Source: Synergistaceae bacterium
Lineage (GTDB): Bacteria > Synergistota > Synergistia > Synergistales > Synergistaceae
NCBI GenBank assembly: GCA_031289775.1
Contig: JAITOY010000038.1
Span: forward strand, 1-64,000
DNA: 64,000 nt
Direction of reading: 5' to 3'
Part shown: in pieces, positions 18,801 to 26,066 of the stretch
Layout: each line of letters starts with the position of its first letter
Position numbering within the stretch: position 1 is the stretch's first letter
Notes under the pieces: generated by a model
Seen by the model: the letters and a program-made list of their open reading frames with translations, nothing else
What the model was told of the DNA's origin: nothing
Database searches by the model: none
Position numbers and translations under genes: made by a program

Positions 18801-18908
18801 GCTCACGAACAGAGAACTCGCCGCCGCCATCATTGAAAACGCGAGAAAGACAAAAGCGAGCTGAGCTCTGTTCGCGCGGATTATCGTCTTGATATTTATC
18901 GCGGCCAT
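15828..18908 (-). CDS. Hybrid sensor histidine kinase with receiver and Hpt domains
   Basis: A 1026-residue membrane sensor kinase. It has TM1 (about 14-36), a periplasmic dCache-type sensor region (about 40-280, with RPWYVEAIKG), TM2 (about 285-308), HisKA with MSHEIRTPMNS (His about 332), and HATPase with NLLTNAVKYT, DSGVGI and GTGLGL. A receiver-like domain without the usual acidic pocket follows, then a normal receiver (LIVDDFSINLRVAK, phospho-Asp in VFMDHMMPGMDG). The C-terminal Hpt carries HSLKGAS. Phosphate would flow His-Asp-His to a separate regulator. The gene lies 23 bases behind the HD-GYP regulator, the most likely partner. dCache sensors of this class usually bind small ligands such as amino acids. 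Confidence 0.92.
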   Translation of the reverse strand: MAAINIKTIIRANRAQLAFVFLAFSMMAAASSLFVSGIVEKQILSSAKRALATAEALISSNFNEIEIITMNASFSILDRLEDGETQEDIRDYITEYSVWLSKYAGGKFGVLWLLGYIRGELFSGAGWNPSGEFKPLERPWYVEAIKGDDDSVVFTKPYHDRMTGKLIVSAAKVLRGSRGENYGVLAMDIDMTAISNYVRGLQFNDGGYGFLLDSNRVVIAPHDVPQPIWQLGEFIQSSENDMSGGVYPMTMKDASGDTLVVVCVKMENGWYIGIATPTDSYYRDVYLMMLILSVLGAIFMLVLSGFLIRLSIAKMRSDEENKSKSSFLARMSHEIRTPMNSILGMSELIKRQHISKQVHEYISIISQSGETLLAIINDILDFSKIESGQMRIDPRKYHVSSLINDLINVVQMRAADKRIDFFVNVDCNIPSELVGDDVRVRQVALNLLTNAVKYTKEGFMSLEVSLGAVSEHDLELVFNVRDSGVGIKKEDMDRLFVDFSRLGPAYTERIEGTGLGLVISRSYCKLMGGDISVTSEYGVGSTFSATMIQKFEDDKKIASVEDPERKRVLFYEARSSHYKSIVSAMSCLGLHPVYSRSLTEFMNELREGEYDYAFISSEHYADCVDTIKKRNLPVHLVIMVDLGEVSTFRDVDSITMPLYSVSIANVLNGVVANGLNRRDSSGQFSAPSARALIVDDFSINLRVAKELVAQADMEVDTCLGGDEAIELVKNNFYDIVFMDHMMPGMDGIETTAAIRKMGERDEYYSRLPIVALTANAIAGQREMFLRSGMDDFLAKPIEMQKLVGILKKWIPEEKRVDVNLTESDGVPDGAAEIEADGLDVAAGLKNVGADVAVYKDILLDYCRDANDTAVQMKRSETEGDADRYVILVHSLKGASLSVGALGLGQSAALLEESVKTGGLKALRDRTDALWEELRRLTGAIYAALAWESRELVTGKARAGVLLENSQLELLKDALLNMDVKKINEMLSKYLAMPLDSRTKNLVSNIEQDVLMFEYEKAVEKINLLNS

Positions 18909-18931
18909 ATTTTCGAGAGCGCGAGCCTGCG

Positions 18932-20014
18932 TCAGGCCGAATGTAAAACGACGCCCGCGGCGAATCGCGCGGACGCGTCGACAAAAACAGGAGCCAGCAC
19001 CGGGTCGAACTGGCTGCCCGCTCCCTCCTCGATTATCCTGATCGCCTCCTCATGGGAAAAAGCCTTCTTGTATGGCCTCTCCGAGACGAGCGCGTCGTAA
19101 ACGTCGACTATCGCCATCATCCTCCCCTGAAGCGGGATGTCGTACACAGAGAGCCCGCGCGGATAACCCTTTCCGTCCCATCTCTCGTGGTGCGTCCCGG
19201 CCATGATCCTCGCGTGCGTCAGGAACATGTTCTCGCGTGAGCTGCTCTGTATTTTCTCGATGATTGCCTCGCCGAAAAGAGCGTGTTTTTTCATCTCCTC
19301 GAACTCTGCGGCCGTCAATTTGCCGGGTTTGAGGAGTATGATGTCGCGGATGGCGATCTTTCCTACGTCGTGCAGCAGAGCGGACTGGTAAAACAGCTCC
19401 ATGCCCCATGAGCCGAGCTGTTCCGCGTATAAACCGCGCTCGAGCATCTCGGCGACGAGAAAACGCAGGTAGAGCTCCGTCCGCTCGACATGCTCTCCAG
19501 TGACGTCGTCCCTGCACTCCACAAGGTTGCTCATAGTCATAAGGACAGCCCTCTGAAGCTCCAGGATAGACGCCGTCTTTTTCTCGACGAGGACTTGAAG
19601 GTTATCGTTCAGCTCCTCTAGATCCTTTCTCTGAGTCTCCACGAGCATGTGCAGATCCACCCGCTTGAGCAGGAGCTGAGGTGAAAATGGCTTCACGATG
19701 TAGTCCACCGCGCCAAGTGAAAGACCCTCGAACTCGCTCCCCGCATCGGATTTGGACGTCAGAAAGATGACGGGGATATCAGCCGTCATCGGGTCGCCCT
19801 TTAGTTTTTTTATCGTCTCGTAGCCGTCCAGACCGGGCATGAGAACGTCAAGCAGGACGAGATCCGGCAAGACCTGGTTCAACAAAAGAAACAGCTTGTC
19901 GGCGCTGGGGGCGGTGAAGACGTCGTACTTGCCCATGAGGGTGTTCCTCGCCAGCTTCAGGACAATTGGCGTATCGTCCACAAGTATGATTTTTTTGCGT
20001 TCACCAGCCATCAT
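18932..20014 (-). CDS. Response regulator with HD-GYP output domain
   Basis: A 360-residue response regulator. The receiver domain has LVDD (residues 11-14), phospho-Asp 56 in LLDVLMPG and KPFS, followed by a coiled-coil linker and an HD-GYP phosphodiesterase domain. The latter shows LLHDVGK, THHERWDGKGYP and ALVSERPYKKAF, which are metal-binding and signature residues. It is predicted to degrade cyclic di-GMP when phosphorylated. The start uses the ATG pair at 20014/20011, placed 7 bases behind GGAGGG. A longer frame would begin inside that ribosome site. It is the first gene of a two-gene unit with the hybrid kinase. Confidence 0.93.
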   Translation of the reverse strand: MMAGERKKIILVDDTPIVLKLARNTLMGKYDVFTAPSADKLFLLLNQVLPDLVLLDVLMPGLDGYETIKKLKGDPMTADIPVIFLTSKSDAGSEFEGLSLGAVDYIVKPFSPQLLLKRVDLHMLVETQRKDLEELNDNLQVLVEKKTASILELQRAVLMTMSNLVECRDDVTGEHVERTELYLRFLVAEMLERGLYAEQLGSWGMELFYQSALLHDVGKIAIRDIILLKPGKLTAAEFEEMKKHALFGEAIIEKIQSSSRENMFLTHARIMAGTHHERWDGKGYPRGLSVYDIPLQGRMMAIVDVYDALVSERPYKKAFSHEEAIRIIEEGAGSQFDPVLAPVFVDASARFAAGVVLHSA

Positions 20015-20154
20015 CAACCCACCCTCCGTCATATCTTCAGTATACGCCCATATTTAATTAAAAACAATAGATATATGCACGATATTATTGTAATTTATGA
20101 TTTTTAGTGTCAATTCACGGGTTGATTTTATTTGGCAGGGGTTTTATTTGCCGC

Positions 20155-20183
20155 TTGACAGATCGCCCTGATTCGCGTATAAA
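20155..20183 (+). promoter_or_regulatory. Strong sigma-70-type promoter before the leader ORF
   Basis: TTGACA (20155-20160) and TATAAA (20178-20183) are separated by exactly 17 bases. Transcription would start about 20190, giving a 285-base leader before the dehydrogenase gene. This is the best-matching promoter I saw in the window. Confidence 0.75.
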
Positions 20184-20235
20184 ATCGATTCATCGTATGG
20201 CAGAGTCTCAATTTGCAGATAGGAGGTCTTGGGAC

Positions 20236-20367
20236 ATGAAGTTTAGCTCGCTCGTCAATCCTGGGCAAGTCTATAGTCAAGTCACACGGTTCTCCTTTAC
20301 CGGCACGGATCCCGCTTCACCTGGGATCTGCGCGAAAAGTCGCTTCGAAGTTCTTCCGGCGAGGTAA
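20236..20367 (+). CDS. Putative leader peptide upstream of the dehydrogenase gene
   Basis: A 43-codon ORF with a near-perfect ribosome site (AGGAGGT, then 8 bases, then ATG). It lies between a strong promoter and an intrinsic terminator. The peptide (beginning MKFSSLVNPGQVYSQ) matches no family I know and has no run of one amino acid. The RNA of its second half can pair in two ways, see the neighbouring terminator. Position and ribosome site suggest a regulatory leader peptide rather than a functional protein. A remnant gene is the alternative. Confidence 0.5.
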   Translation: MKFSSLVNPGQVYSQVTRFSFTGTDPASPGICAKSRFEVLPAR

Positions 20368-20427
20368 GACTTGAGCTCAAATTCCAGTTTGTGAAGCAGG
20401 GATCCTGAAAAGGAACCCTGCTTTTTT
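20307..20427 (+). terminator. Intrinsic terminator with a competing antiterminator segment (attenuator-like)
   Basis: The terminator is GCAGGG (20396-20401) paired with CCCTGC (20416-20421), plus an inner TCC/GGA, then TTTTTT. Within the leader ORF, GGATCCC (20307-20313) can pair with the nearby GGGATC (20323-20328) or with GGGATCC (20399-20405), which contains part of the terminator's 5' arm. The second pairing would prevent termination. This is the geometry of ribosome-dependent attenuation. The GGATCC core is palindromic, so chance complementarity must be considered. Confidence 0.55.
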
Positions 20428-20475
20428 GGTGGATCGAAAGATAATCAACAAAAACTCAAGAGGGGGGCAAAACGA

Positions 20476-21801
20476 ATGAAGAGTCTGTTCACACCGTTGA
20501 AAGCCGAAGGTCTGACCACGCTCAAAATCAGGTCTGACTTCAAGAGCGGCAACGTCAGGCTGTACGCGGCCAGGGAGTGGGAGAGGGATTTTGACTTCTC
20601 GCGCTACAACAGGGATTTCTACCTCGACGGAATCTTCACGGAGGACGCGGTCTACCTGAACACGAAGCAGGTTTACGACCTGTACAAGCGCCATGATCTC
20701 TCGGGATACCTGGAGGAGGTCATCGGTCTGATGCGGGCCGGAAAGCACTTCGGCATCGACGCCCACTACTACGAAAAATACGACATCCGCTACATGATGC
20801 ACGAGCACAGCCGCAGGCTCGGGATCAACAACAAAAGCCACTCCATAATGGCAGGCGGCATTCGCCGGCACGAGCCGGAGGAGGAGGAGATCGAGGTCAT
20901 CATCGACGGTCTGAACCTCGGGCGCGGAATGAGCTTCAAGAACATCGCCTGCAATCTCGCCTTCGGAGGGTGCAAGGCGACGGTGCAGATGGGGCCGCTA
21001 GACCTCGATAACATGCGAATTATGGGGTTTCTGGGGTATGCGCTCGACAGTTGCCGTGACATGACTGGCCCGGACATGAACTTCCCTACGGAGATGTCGA
21101 GCGTAATGTTCCGCGAGGGGTATTCCGTCCAATACACTGGCGCCCCGACCGCGAAGACCGGCGAGACCGGCAAACCGACGGCTTACGGCATATACCTTAC
21201 CATGAAACAGGCCGTGAAGTTCAAGGAGGGGACTGACAGCCTCGATGGGAAGTCCGTAGCCCTGATGGGGCTAGGGGCCGTCGGGTGGCACATGGGCGGA
21301 CATCTGCTCGACGAGGGAGTGAAGCTCTATATAGCCGACATCAACCCAGAGACGGCGCGGAGGTTCATAAAAGAGCACCCGGGCCATGATATCAAGTCCG
21401 TCGGGGTCGATGAGGTCATAGAGATGGACGTAGACATACTCTGCCCCTGCGCGATAGGCGGCATCATTCACGACGGCAATATCCCGAACCTGAAATGCAA
21501 ATATATCTGGGGATCGGCGAACAACCAGCTCCGGGCGTCATCGCAGGAGGAGGAGATCCGCATATCGAAGCTGTTGGCGGCGCGGAACATCATCTTTCAG
21601 GCCGAGTGGTGGCACAACGCCGCTGGCGTCATGTGCGGAGCGGAGGAATATCTCTACGACGGAACGTGGGAGTCCCTCATAAAGAAAATTGAAGACTTGC
21701 TGCCGGCGAGCACCAGGGAAAACCTCAACAAGGCGCAGAAACTCGGCATTACGCCGACAGAGTGCTGTTACAGAACCTGCGAGGACAAGCTATACAGTTG
21801 A
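20476..21801 (+). CDS. Leu/Glu/Phe/Val-type amino-acid dehydrogenase
   Basis: A 441-residue NAD(P)-dependent dehydrogenase that oxidatively deaminates an amino acid to its 2-keto acid. The substrate-domain lysine motif reads LAFGGCKATV (GGxK), and the Rossmann motif is MGLGAVGWHMGGHL followed by the acidic IADIN, which suggests NAD. CPCAIGGIIHDGNIP and WGSANNQL resemble leucine/phenylalanine dehydrogenases more than classic glutamate dehydrogenases. At 441 residues it is longer than typical LeuDH (about 365), so the substrate stays open. GGGGGG precedes the ATG. The next gene is an NSS amino-acid symporter, supporting a catabolic role. Confidence 0.88.
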   Translation: MKSLFTPLKAEGLTTLKIRSDFKSGNVRLYAAREWERDFDFSRYNRDFYLDGIFTEDAVYLNTKQVYDLYKRHDLSGYLEEVIGLMRAGKHFGIDAHYYEKYDIRYMMHEHSRRLGINNKSHSIMAGGIRRHEPEEEEIEVIIDGLNLGRGMSFKNIACNLAFGGCKATVQMGPLDLDNMRIMGFLGYALDSCRDMTGPDMNFPTEMSSVMFREGYSVQYTGAPTAKTGETGKPTAYGIYLTMKQAVKFKEGTDSLDGKSVALMGLGAVGWHMGGHLLDEGVKLYIADINPETARRFIKEHPGHDIKSVGVDEVIEMDVDILCPCAIGGIIHDGNIPNLKCKYIWGSANNQLRASSQEEEIRISKLLAARNIIFQAEWWHNAAGVMCGAEEYLYDGTWESLIKKIEDLLPASTRENLNKAQKLGITPTECCYRTCEDKLYS

Positions 21802-21858
21802 CGCCTGGATATATTTACGCGTGAAAACTCGATACCAATTATGAACGGTGGGATACCT

Positions 21859-23166
21859 GTGGATTCAAAAAATAGCGGAAACGCCTTCAGTTCAGTATAC
21901 GGATTTCTCATGACCGCCATCGGTTTCGCGGTCGGCGTCGGCTCCATCTGGCGTTTCCCCTTTGTGTTGGGCGATAACGGCGGCGCGTTGTTTTTGATAG
22001 CTTACGTAGCCATAATCGTCGTAATCGGCGCGCCGCTCCTCACAGCGGAGATAGCTATGGGGTTCAGGACACAGAAAACCGCCGTGCGGGCCTATGAGGA
22101 ACTCGCGCCCGGAACAAAGTGGCCGCTCGGCGGGTACGCGCATCTGGCCGCGGCAGTGTTGATCATCTCATACACGCTCCCGATATACGCCTGGATACTG
22201 AAGTATGTGGTCGCGACAGGATCCGGCAGCTTCGTCGGGATGAACCCGGAGGAGGTCGCCGAATTTTTCGGGACTTTTATCGCCGACCGCAAACAGGTAA
22301 CGCTGTTCGCCATAATCAACGTCGCGATAAACGCCGCTATAATAAGCGGCGGCGTCAGAAGCGGCGTGGAGCGTTTAACGAAGATACTGCTCCCCATGCT
22401 CGGGGTCATCATGATAGTGTTGATCGGAGCGGGGCTCAGTCTGCCGGGCTCGGGCGAAGGCGTTTTGTTCCTCATAAAACCGGATCTGTCCAAATTTACG
22501 CTCGGCTCGCTTCAAACAGCCCTTGGACAGGCGTTTTTCGCGATAGGCATCGCCATGCTCGCGTCTTTAGTGTTTGGCAGTTATATTAAAAACACGGGCG
22601 AGAACATAGGCAAGTGCGCGGCCGTGATCTGCACCGCCCTCGTGTGCGCCGGTCTGATGGCCGGTTTCATGATTTTCCCGGTGCTGTTCGCGAGCGGCGT
22701 AGCGCCCACCGCCGGACCGGGACTCACGTTCATAGCCCTGCCAAACGTCTTCACCCAAATATCCGGGGGCAGAGCGCTTGGCGTCCTCTTCTACATCGGC
22801 TTCTACATCGCGGCGGTCACGTCCTCAGCTGGCGTCGCCGAGGCAGTCGTTGGGCAGCTCATGGATCAGTATTCCATGACGAGGGGAAAAGCCCTCGCCG
22901 TCACGATATCGATCATGACCGTAGTAGGCGTGATCTGCATATTCAGCGACTCAGTTTTCAACACGATCGACCTCATCGAGAACAACTATCTCCTGACGCT
23001 CGGCGCGCTGTGCATAGCTGTTTTCGTCGGCTGGGTCTGGGGAATCGACAACTTCGTCGATGCCGCCAATATCAAAAGCCCTCTGGCAAAACTCTGGCTG
23101 AAACTGACTGTGAAATACGTCAGCCCAATCGCGATTCTTTTTATATTCATTTCGTCGTTCTTCTGA
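21859..23166 (+). CDS. Na+-dependent amino-acid symporter, NSS (LeuT) family
   Basis: An integral membrane protein of about 435 residues with the LeuT fold. TM1 carries GFAVGVGSIWRFPF with the unwound GVGSIWRFP that binds Na+ and substrate, followed by NGGALFLIAY. About 11-12 membrane segments are present, the usual number for bacterial NSS members. GTG 21859 is preferred because GGTGGG lies 6 bases upstream; ATG 21841 is in frame but lacks a site. It follows the dehydrogenase closely and most likely imports the amino acid that enzyme oxidises. The actual substrate is unknown. Confidence 0.92.
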   Translation: MDSKNSGNAFSSVYGFLMTAIGFAVGVGSIWRFPFVLGDNGGALFLIAYVAIIVVIGAPLLTAEIAMGFRTQKTAVRAYEELAPGTKWPLGGYAHLAAAVLIISYTLPIYAWILKYVVATGSGSFVGMNPEEVAEFFGTFIADRKQVTLFAIINVAINAAIISGGVRSGVERLTKILLPMLGVIMIVLIGAGLSLPGSGEGVLFLIKPDLSKFTLGSLQTALGQAFFAIGIAMLASLVFGSYIKNTGENIGKCAAVICTALVCAGLMAGFMIFPVLFASGVAPTAGPGLTFIALPNVFTQISGGRALGVLFYIGFYIAAVTSSAGVAEAVVGQLMDQYSMTRGKALAVTISIMTVVGVICIFSDSVFNTIDLIENNYLLTLGALCIAVFVGWVWGIDNFVDAANIKSPLAKLWLKLTVKYVSPIAILFIFISSFF

Positions 23167-23173
23167 GTTAAAC

Positions 23174-23215
23174 GAGTTCCGAGCGGAGAGCTCTTTATTT
23201 CACCGCTCGGAACTC
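23174..23215 (+). terminator. 13-bp perfect hairpin after the symporter gene
   Basis: GAGTTCCGAGCGG (23174-23186) pairs with CCGCTCGGAACTC (23203-23215) around a 16-base loop. No T tract follows, so it may stop transcription with help, or protect the 3' end of the dehydrogenase-symporter message, rather than act as a standard intrinsic terminator. Confidence 0.5.
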
Positions 23216-23333
23216 TGGATAAACTCGCGGAGACGGCATTTTAACAACTGGCCTGACCAATATTCAACAGCGCCATCTGTAAACCTTCGACCCTTGAGAC
23301 TTCATTATTCCTTATTTCAAGACATTTTCCCTA

Positions 23334-23362
23334 TTGCTAAATTTCAGGATTTGCTGTATAAG
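23334..23362 (+). promoter_or_regulatory. Promoter of the GntR regulator gene
   Basis: TTGCTA and TATAAG are separated by 17 bases, about 36 bases before the start codon. The near-palindrome TATGCTGATCAGACCATA at 23364-23381 overlaps the expected start point. Confidence 0.45.
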
Positions 23363-23363
23363 G

Positions 23364-23381
23364 TATGCTGATCAGACCATA
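23364..23381 (+). promoter_or_regulatory. Candidate GntR/FadR-family operator
   Basis: TATGCTGATCAGACCATA is centred on the palindrome CTGATCAG and lies just downstream of the -10, where an autorepressor would bind. FadR-subfamily sites are often of the TGGTnnGACCA type. The match here is loose, so this is inference from position and symmetry. Confidence 0.3.
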
Positions 23382-23397
23382 GGGGGCGTCTCTCTGG

Positions 23398-24093
23398 ATG
23401 GAGACTACGACAAAAGGAACGAGGAAGTACGAGAAGGTGGTGGACGCCATAAAGGCCGCCATATCGCGGGGCGAGCTTGCCTATGGCGACCCGCTGCCGC
23501 CGGAGCGAAGGTTGATCGACGAGCTCGGGGTAAGTCGCAGCTCGCTTCGGGAGGCTTTCAGCGTCCTCGAGCTTCTCGGGCTTATCGAGTGCCTGCCTGG
23601 CAAGGGACGTTTCGTGCGCCACCCGCGAATGTTTCAGGGCAATGCGAACTCTCTGCCGCTGGAGGGGTCGGCGGTGCTCGAACTCATGGAGGCGCGCAGG
23701 GTGCTCGACCCGGCCATCGCCGGCGAGGCGGCGCGCAAGGCGTCTCCCACGGACATCACGAAGATAAGGCGCGTGCTCTCGTCGACGCGGGAGGATCTGG
23801 ACGAGCCGTCGCACAGAGCCCAGTCGGACTTCGACTTTCACCTGGCGATGGCGGAGGCGACGCACAACTTTATATTCGTCAACATCGTGAGGATGGAGTT
23901 CAACCTTATAATGGCGACTCACGGGATGATATACGGCGCTCTCGAGGACAAGCTGGCCTTCGTGAGCGAGCACGAAAATCTGTACGAGGCGATACTGGAT
24001 CATGACGTGGAGATGGCATCTGGGGCCGCGACAAGACACATAGAGAGAATTTACAAGACGCTGATGGGCGCCGTTGCCATGCAGCAGCGGTAA
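23398..24093 (+). CDS. GntR-family transcriptional regulator, FadR subfamily
   Basis: A 231-residue regulator. The N-terminal winged helix spans about 8-75 (LPPERRLIDELGVSRSSLRE, then LGLIECLPGKGRFV). The C-terminal FCD ligand domain, about 90-220, has a helical bundle with FDFHLAMAEAT and the metal-site histidines in this class (HLAMAEATHN, SEHENLYEAI). FCD regulators commonly respond to organic or keto acids. It lies between the dehydrogenase-symporter unit and the aconitase-type operon, so it probably controls the island and itself. AGGGGGCG serves as ribosome site. Confidence 0.93.
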   Translation: METTTKGTRKYEKVVDAIKAAISRGELAYGDPLPPERRLIDELGVSRSSLREAFSVLELLGLIECLPGKGRFVRHPRMFQGNANSLPLEGSAVLELMEARRVLDPAIAGEAARKASPTDITKIRRVLSSTREDLDEPSHRAQSDFDFHLAMAEATHNFIFVNIVRMEFNLIMATHGMIYGALEDKLAFVSEHENLYEAILDHDVEMASGAATRHIERIYKTLMGAVAMQQR

Positions 24094-24130
24094 ACGTGAG
24101 CAAAACGGCAAAATGGGGAGGATCGAACCG

Positions 24131-24688
24131 ATGAGGAAGAAAATAAGGCAGCTGTTGCCAGAGATAGAGTGGATTGGCGACAAGGAACTTCAGGAGAAGA
24201 CGCTGGCGAGCTACGAGGACGCGCTTTCGACTGGAGGCTGGACACCGGAGGACATGGACAAAATTCCGTTCACGCTCCTGATACCGGACTGCCCTGCGTC
24301 ATACCTCACTCACGTCAGAGGCGTGACAAGGATGGCAAAGCTCGCGATGGACGAGTTCAACTCGCTCTACGCAAAGGACGGGAAATTCGAAATGGACAAC
24401 GACCTGCTGGTGGCTGGCGCGCTCCTGCACGACGTCGGCAAGCTCGTCGAGTACGAGAAGTCGCCGGACGGGAAGACAGTGAAGTCGCAGATGGGGCGCG
24501 ACCTCCGCCACCCGTTCTCCGGGACGGTCATAGCGCTGCGAAACGGATGCGGCACCGCGATAGGGCACATAATCGCAAACCACGCCCACGAGGGCGACGG
24601 GACTCTTCGCAGTCCGGAGGGCGTGCTCGTGAACAAAGCGGACTTCATGAACTTCGAGAGCATAAAGAGTTTCCTGGGCATGAAATAA
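24131..24688 (+). CDS. HD-domain phosphohydrolase-like protein
   Basis: A 185-residue HD-domain protein. Visible metal-site residues are His in YLTHVRGV, HD in ALLHDVGKLVEYE, His residues in RHPFSG and ANHAHEGDG, and a final Asp in VNKADFMNF. ATG 24131 is preferred for GGGGAGG upstream; the in-frame extension to 24074 overlaps the GntR gene and lacks a site. HD proteins of this size hydrolyse phosphate esters or nucleotides. The substrate is unknown. Co-location with the GntR gene suggests a link to the catabolic island. Confidence 0.85.
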   Translation: MRKKIRQLLPEIEWIGDKELQEKTLASYEDALSTGGWTPEDMDKIPFTLLIPDCPASYLTHVRGVTRMAKLAMDEFNSLYAKDGKFEMDNDLLVAGALLHDVGKLVEYEKSPDGKTVKSQMGRDLRHPFSGTVIALRNGCGTAIGHIIANHAHEGDGTLRSPEGVLVNKADFMNFESIKSFLGMK

Positions 24689-24704
24689 TAAAGTGCATGA
24701 TTTA

Positions 24705-24733
24705 TTGACAGAGGCATAAATGCAGAGTAGCTT
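24705..24733 (+). promoter_or_regulatory. Candidate promoter for the aconitase-type operon
   Basis: A perfect -35 TTGACA (24705-24710) is followed after 17 bases by a weak -10 TAGCTT. A weak -10 with a perfect -35 would fit an activator- or repressor-controlled promoter. Confidence 0.35.
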
Positions 24734-24763
24734 TTTCGTCAAATTTCAGGGAGGGATAACGAC

Positions 24764-26053
24764 ATGGGCAAGACCGCGATAATGAAAATTATGGATCGCG
24801 CGTCCGGCGGGGAGGTCAAGGTCGGCGACAGGGTCTGGTGCGCCATAGACCTCTCGACGGCGCGCGACTTCGGCGGGGCGAACTGCACGCTCCAGTTCGA
24901 CGACATCACGGACAATAAGGGGCGCGTCTGGGATCCGTCGAAGATAGCGTTCACGTTCGACCTTCAGGCGCCGTCTCACTCCGAGAAGGTCTCGAACAAC
25001 CAGAAGATCATCCGCGAGTTCGCGAAGCGTCAGGGCATCGACAAGGTGTTCGACATCAACTGGGGCATAGGCCAGCACGTGCTGCTGGAGAACGGCTATG
25101 TAAAGCCGGGCGACGTCATCCTCGGCACGGACAGCCACATGAACCTCTTAGGCGCGGTTGGAGCTTTCGCCACCGGCGTCGGCAACACAGACATCGCGGC
25201 CTCGTGGCTCAACGGGACGAACTGGTTTCGCGTACCGGAGACGATGAAGATCGAAGCAACGGGCGAATTCGGCTGCGGCGTCTACATGAGAGACTTCCTC
25301 ACGCTCCTGGTCGGAGACCTCGGCGCAGGGGGCATGGACTTCCTAGCGGTGGAGTTCCTCGGGGACGTCATCGAAAGAAGCTCGCTCGCCGAGCGCATCA
25401 CCCTCTGCTCGATGGTGACGGAGATGAGCGGCAAGATCGGCCTCATTATCCCGAACGGGCCGGCGCTCGAATGGCTCGTGGAGCGCGCGGGCGCGAACGG
25501 CCAGGCCGTGAGGGATCGCGTGAGAGAGATAACGCCAGACCCGGACGCTCCATACTGCGAGGTGCGCAAGTACGACGTCTCGAAGCTCGAGCCGATGGTC
25601 TCCTGCCCGGACGCGCCCGACAACGTGAAGACTGTCCGCGAGGCATCTGGAGAGGCTGTTGATCAGGTTCACATCGGGAGCTGCTCCAACGGGCGTTTCG
25701 AGGACGTCGCGACGGCGTTCGAGGTTCTGAAAAAAAGCGGCTTCAAGGTCTCGTCCTCTGTGCGCGCGATAATCACCCCGGCGACGAGGGAGGTCATGGC
25801 GAAGTGCGCGAAGGAGGGCTTTATCGAAAAGTTCATAGAGGCGGGCGTCGTCTTCACGAACCCTACGTGCGCGCTCTGCACGGCCGAGCACTACGGTGCG
25901 CTGCCGTCCGGCGACGTTGGCTGTTCCACGACAAACCGCAACTTCATCGGCAAAGTCGGCAAGGGCAGCCACACGTACCTCATGAGCCCGGCATCGGCTA
26001 TGGCGACCGCTGTGCGGGGCGTCATCACAGATCCTCGCGACATCCTTTGTTAA
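24764..26053 (+). CDS. Aconitase/3-isopropylmalate dehydratase-type large subunit, divergent
   Basis: A 429-residue large subunit of the LeuC/homoaconitase class of [4Fe-4S] hydro-lyases. Three cluster cysteines are present: Cys307 in GSCSNGR, and Cys369 and Cys372 in CALC. Several active-site motifs depart from the norm. The usual DH pair reads D66-L67-Q68, the usual GxCHQ reads GIGQH (101-105), and DSHT reads DSHM (123-126). The sister subunit encoded downstream keeps all three in canonical form. This suggests a different substrate or weakened activity. GGGAGGG precedes the ATG. Its partner small-subunit gene follows directly and contains a stop codon. Confidence 0.88.
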   Translation: MGKTAIMKIMDRASGGEVKVGDRVWCAIDLSTARDFGGANCTLQFDDITDNKGRVWDPSKIAFTFDLQAPSHSEKVSNNQKIIREFAKRQGIDKVFDINWGIGQHVLLENGYVKPGDVILGTDSHMNLLGAVGAFATGVGNTDIAASWLNGTNWFRVPETMKIEATGEFGCGVYMRDFLTLLVGDLGAGGMDFLAVEFLGDVIERSSLAERITLCSMVTEMSGKIGLIIPNGPALEWLVERAGANGQAVRDRVREITPDPDAPYCEVRKYDVSKLEPMVSCPDAPDNVKTVREASGEAVDQVHIGSCSNGRFEDVATAFEVLKKSGFKVSSSVRAIITPATREVMAKCAKEGFIEKFIEAGVVFTNPTCALCTAEHYGALPSGDVGCSTTNRNFIGKVGKGSHTYLMSPASAMATAVRGVITDPRDILC

Positions 26054-26066
26054 GGGGGAAAATAGC

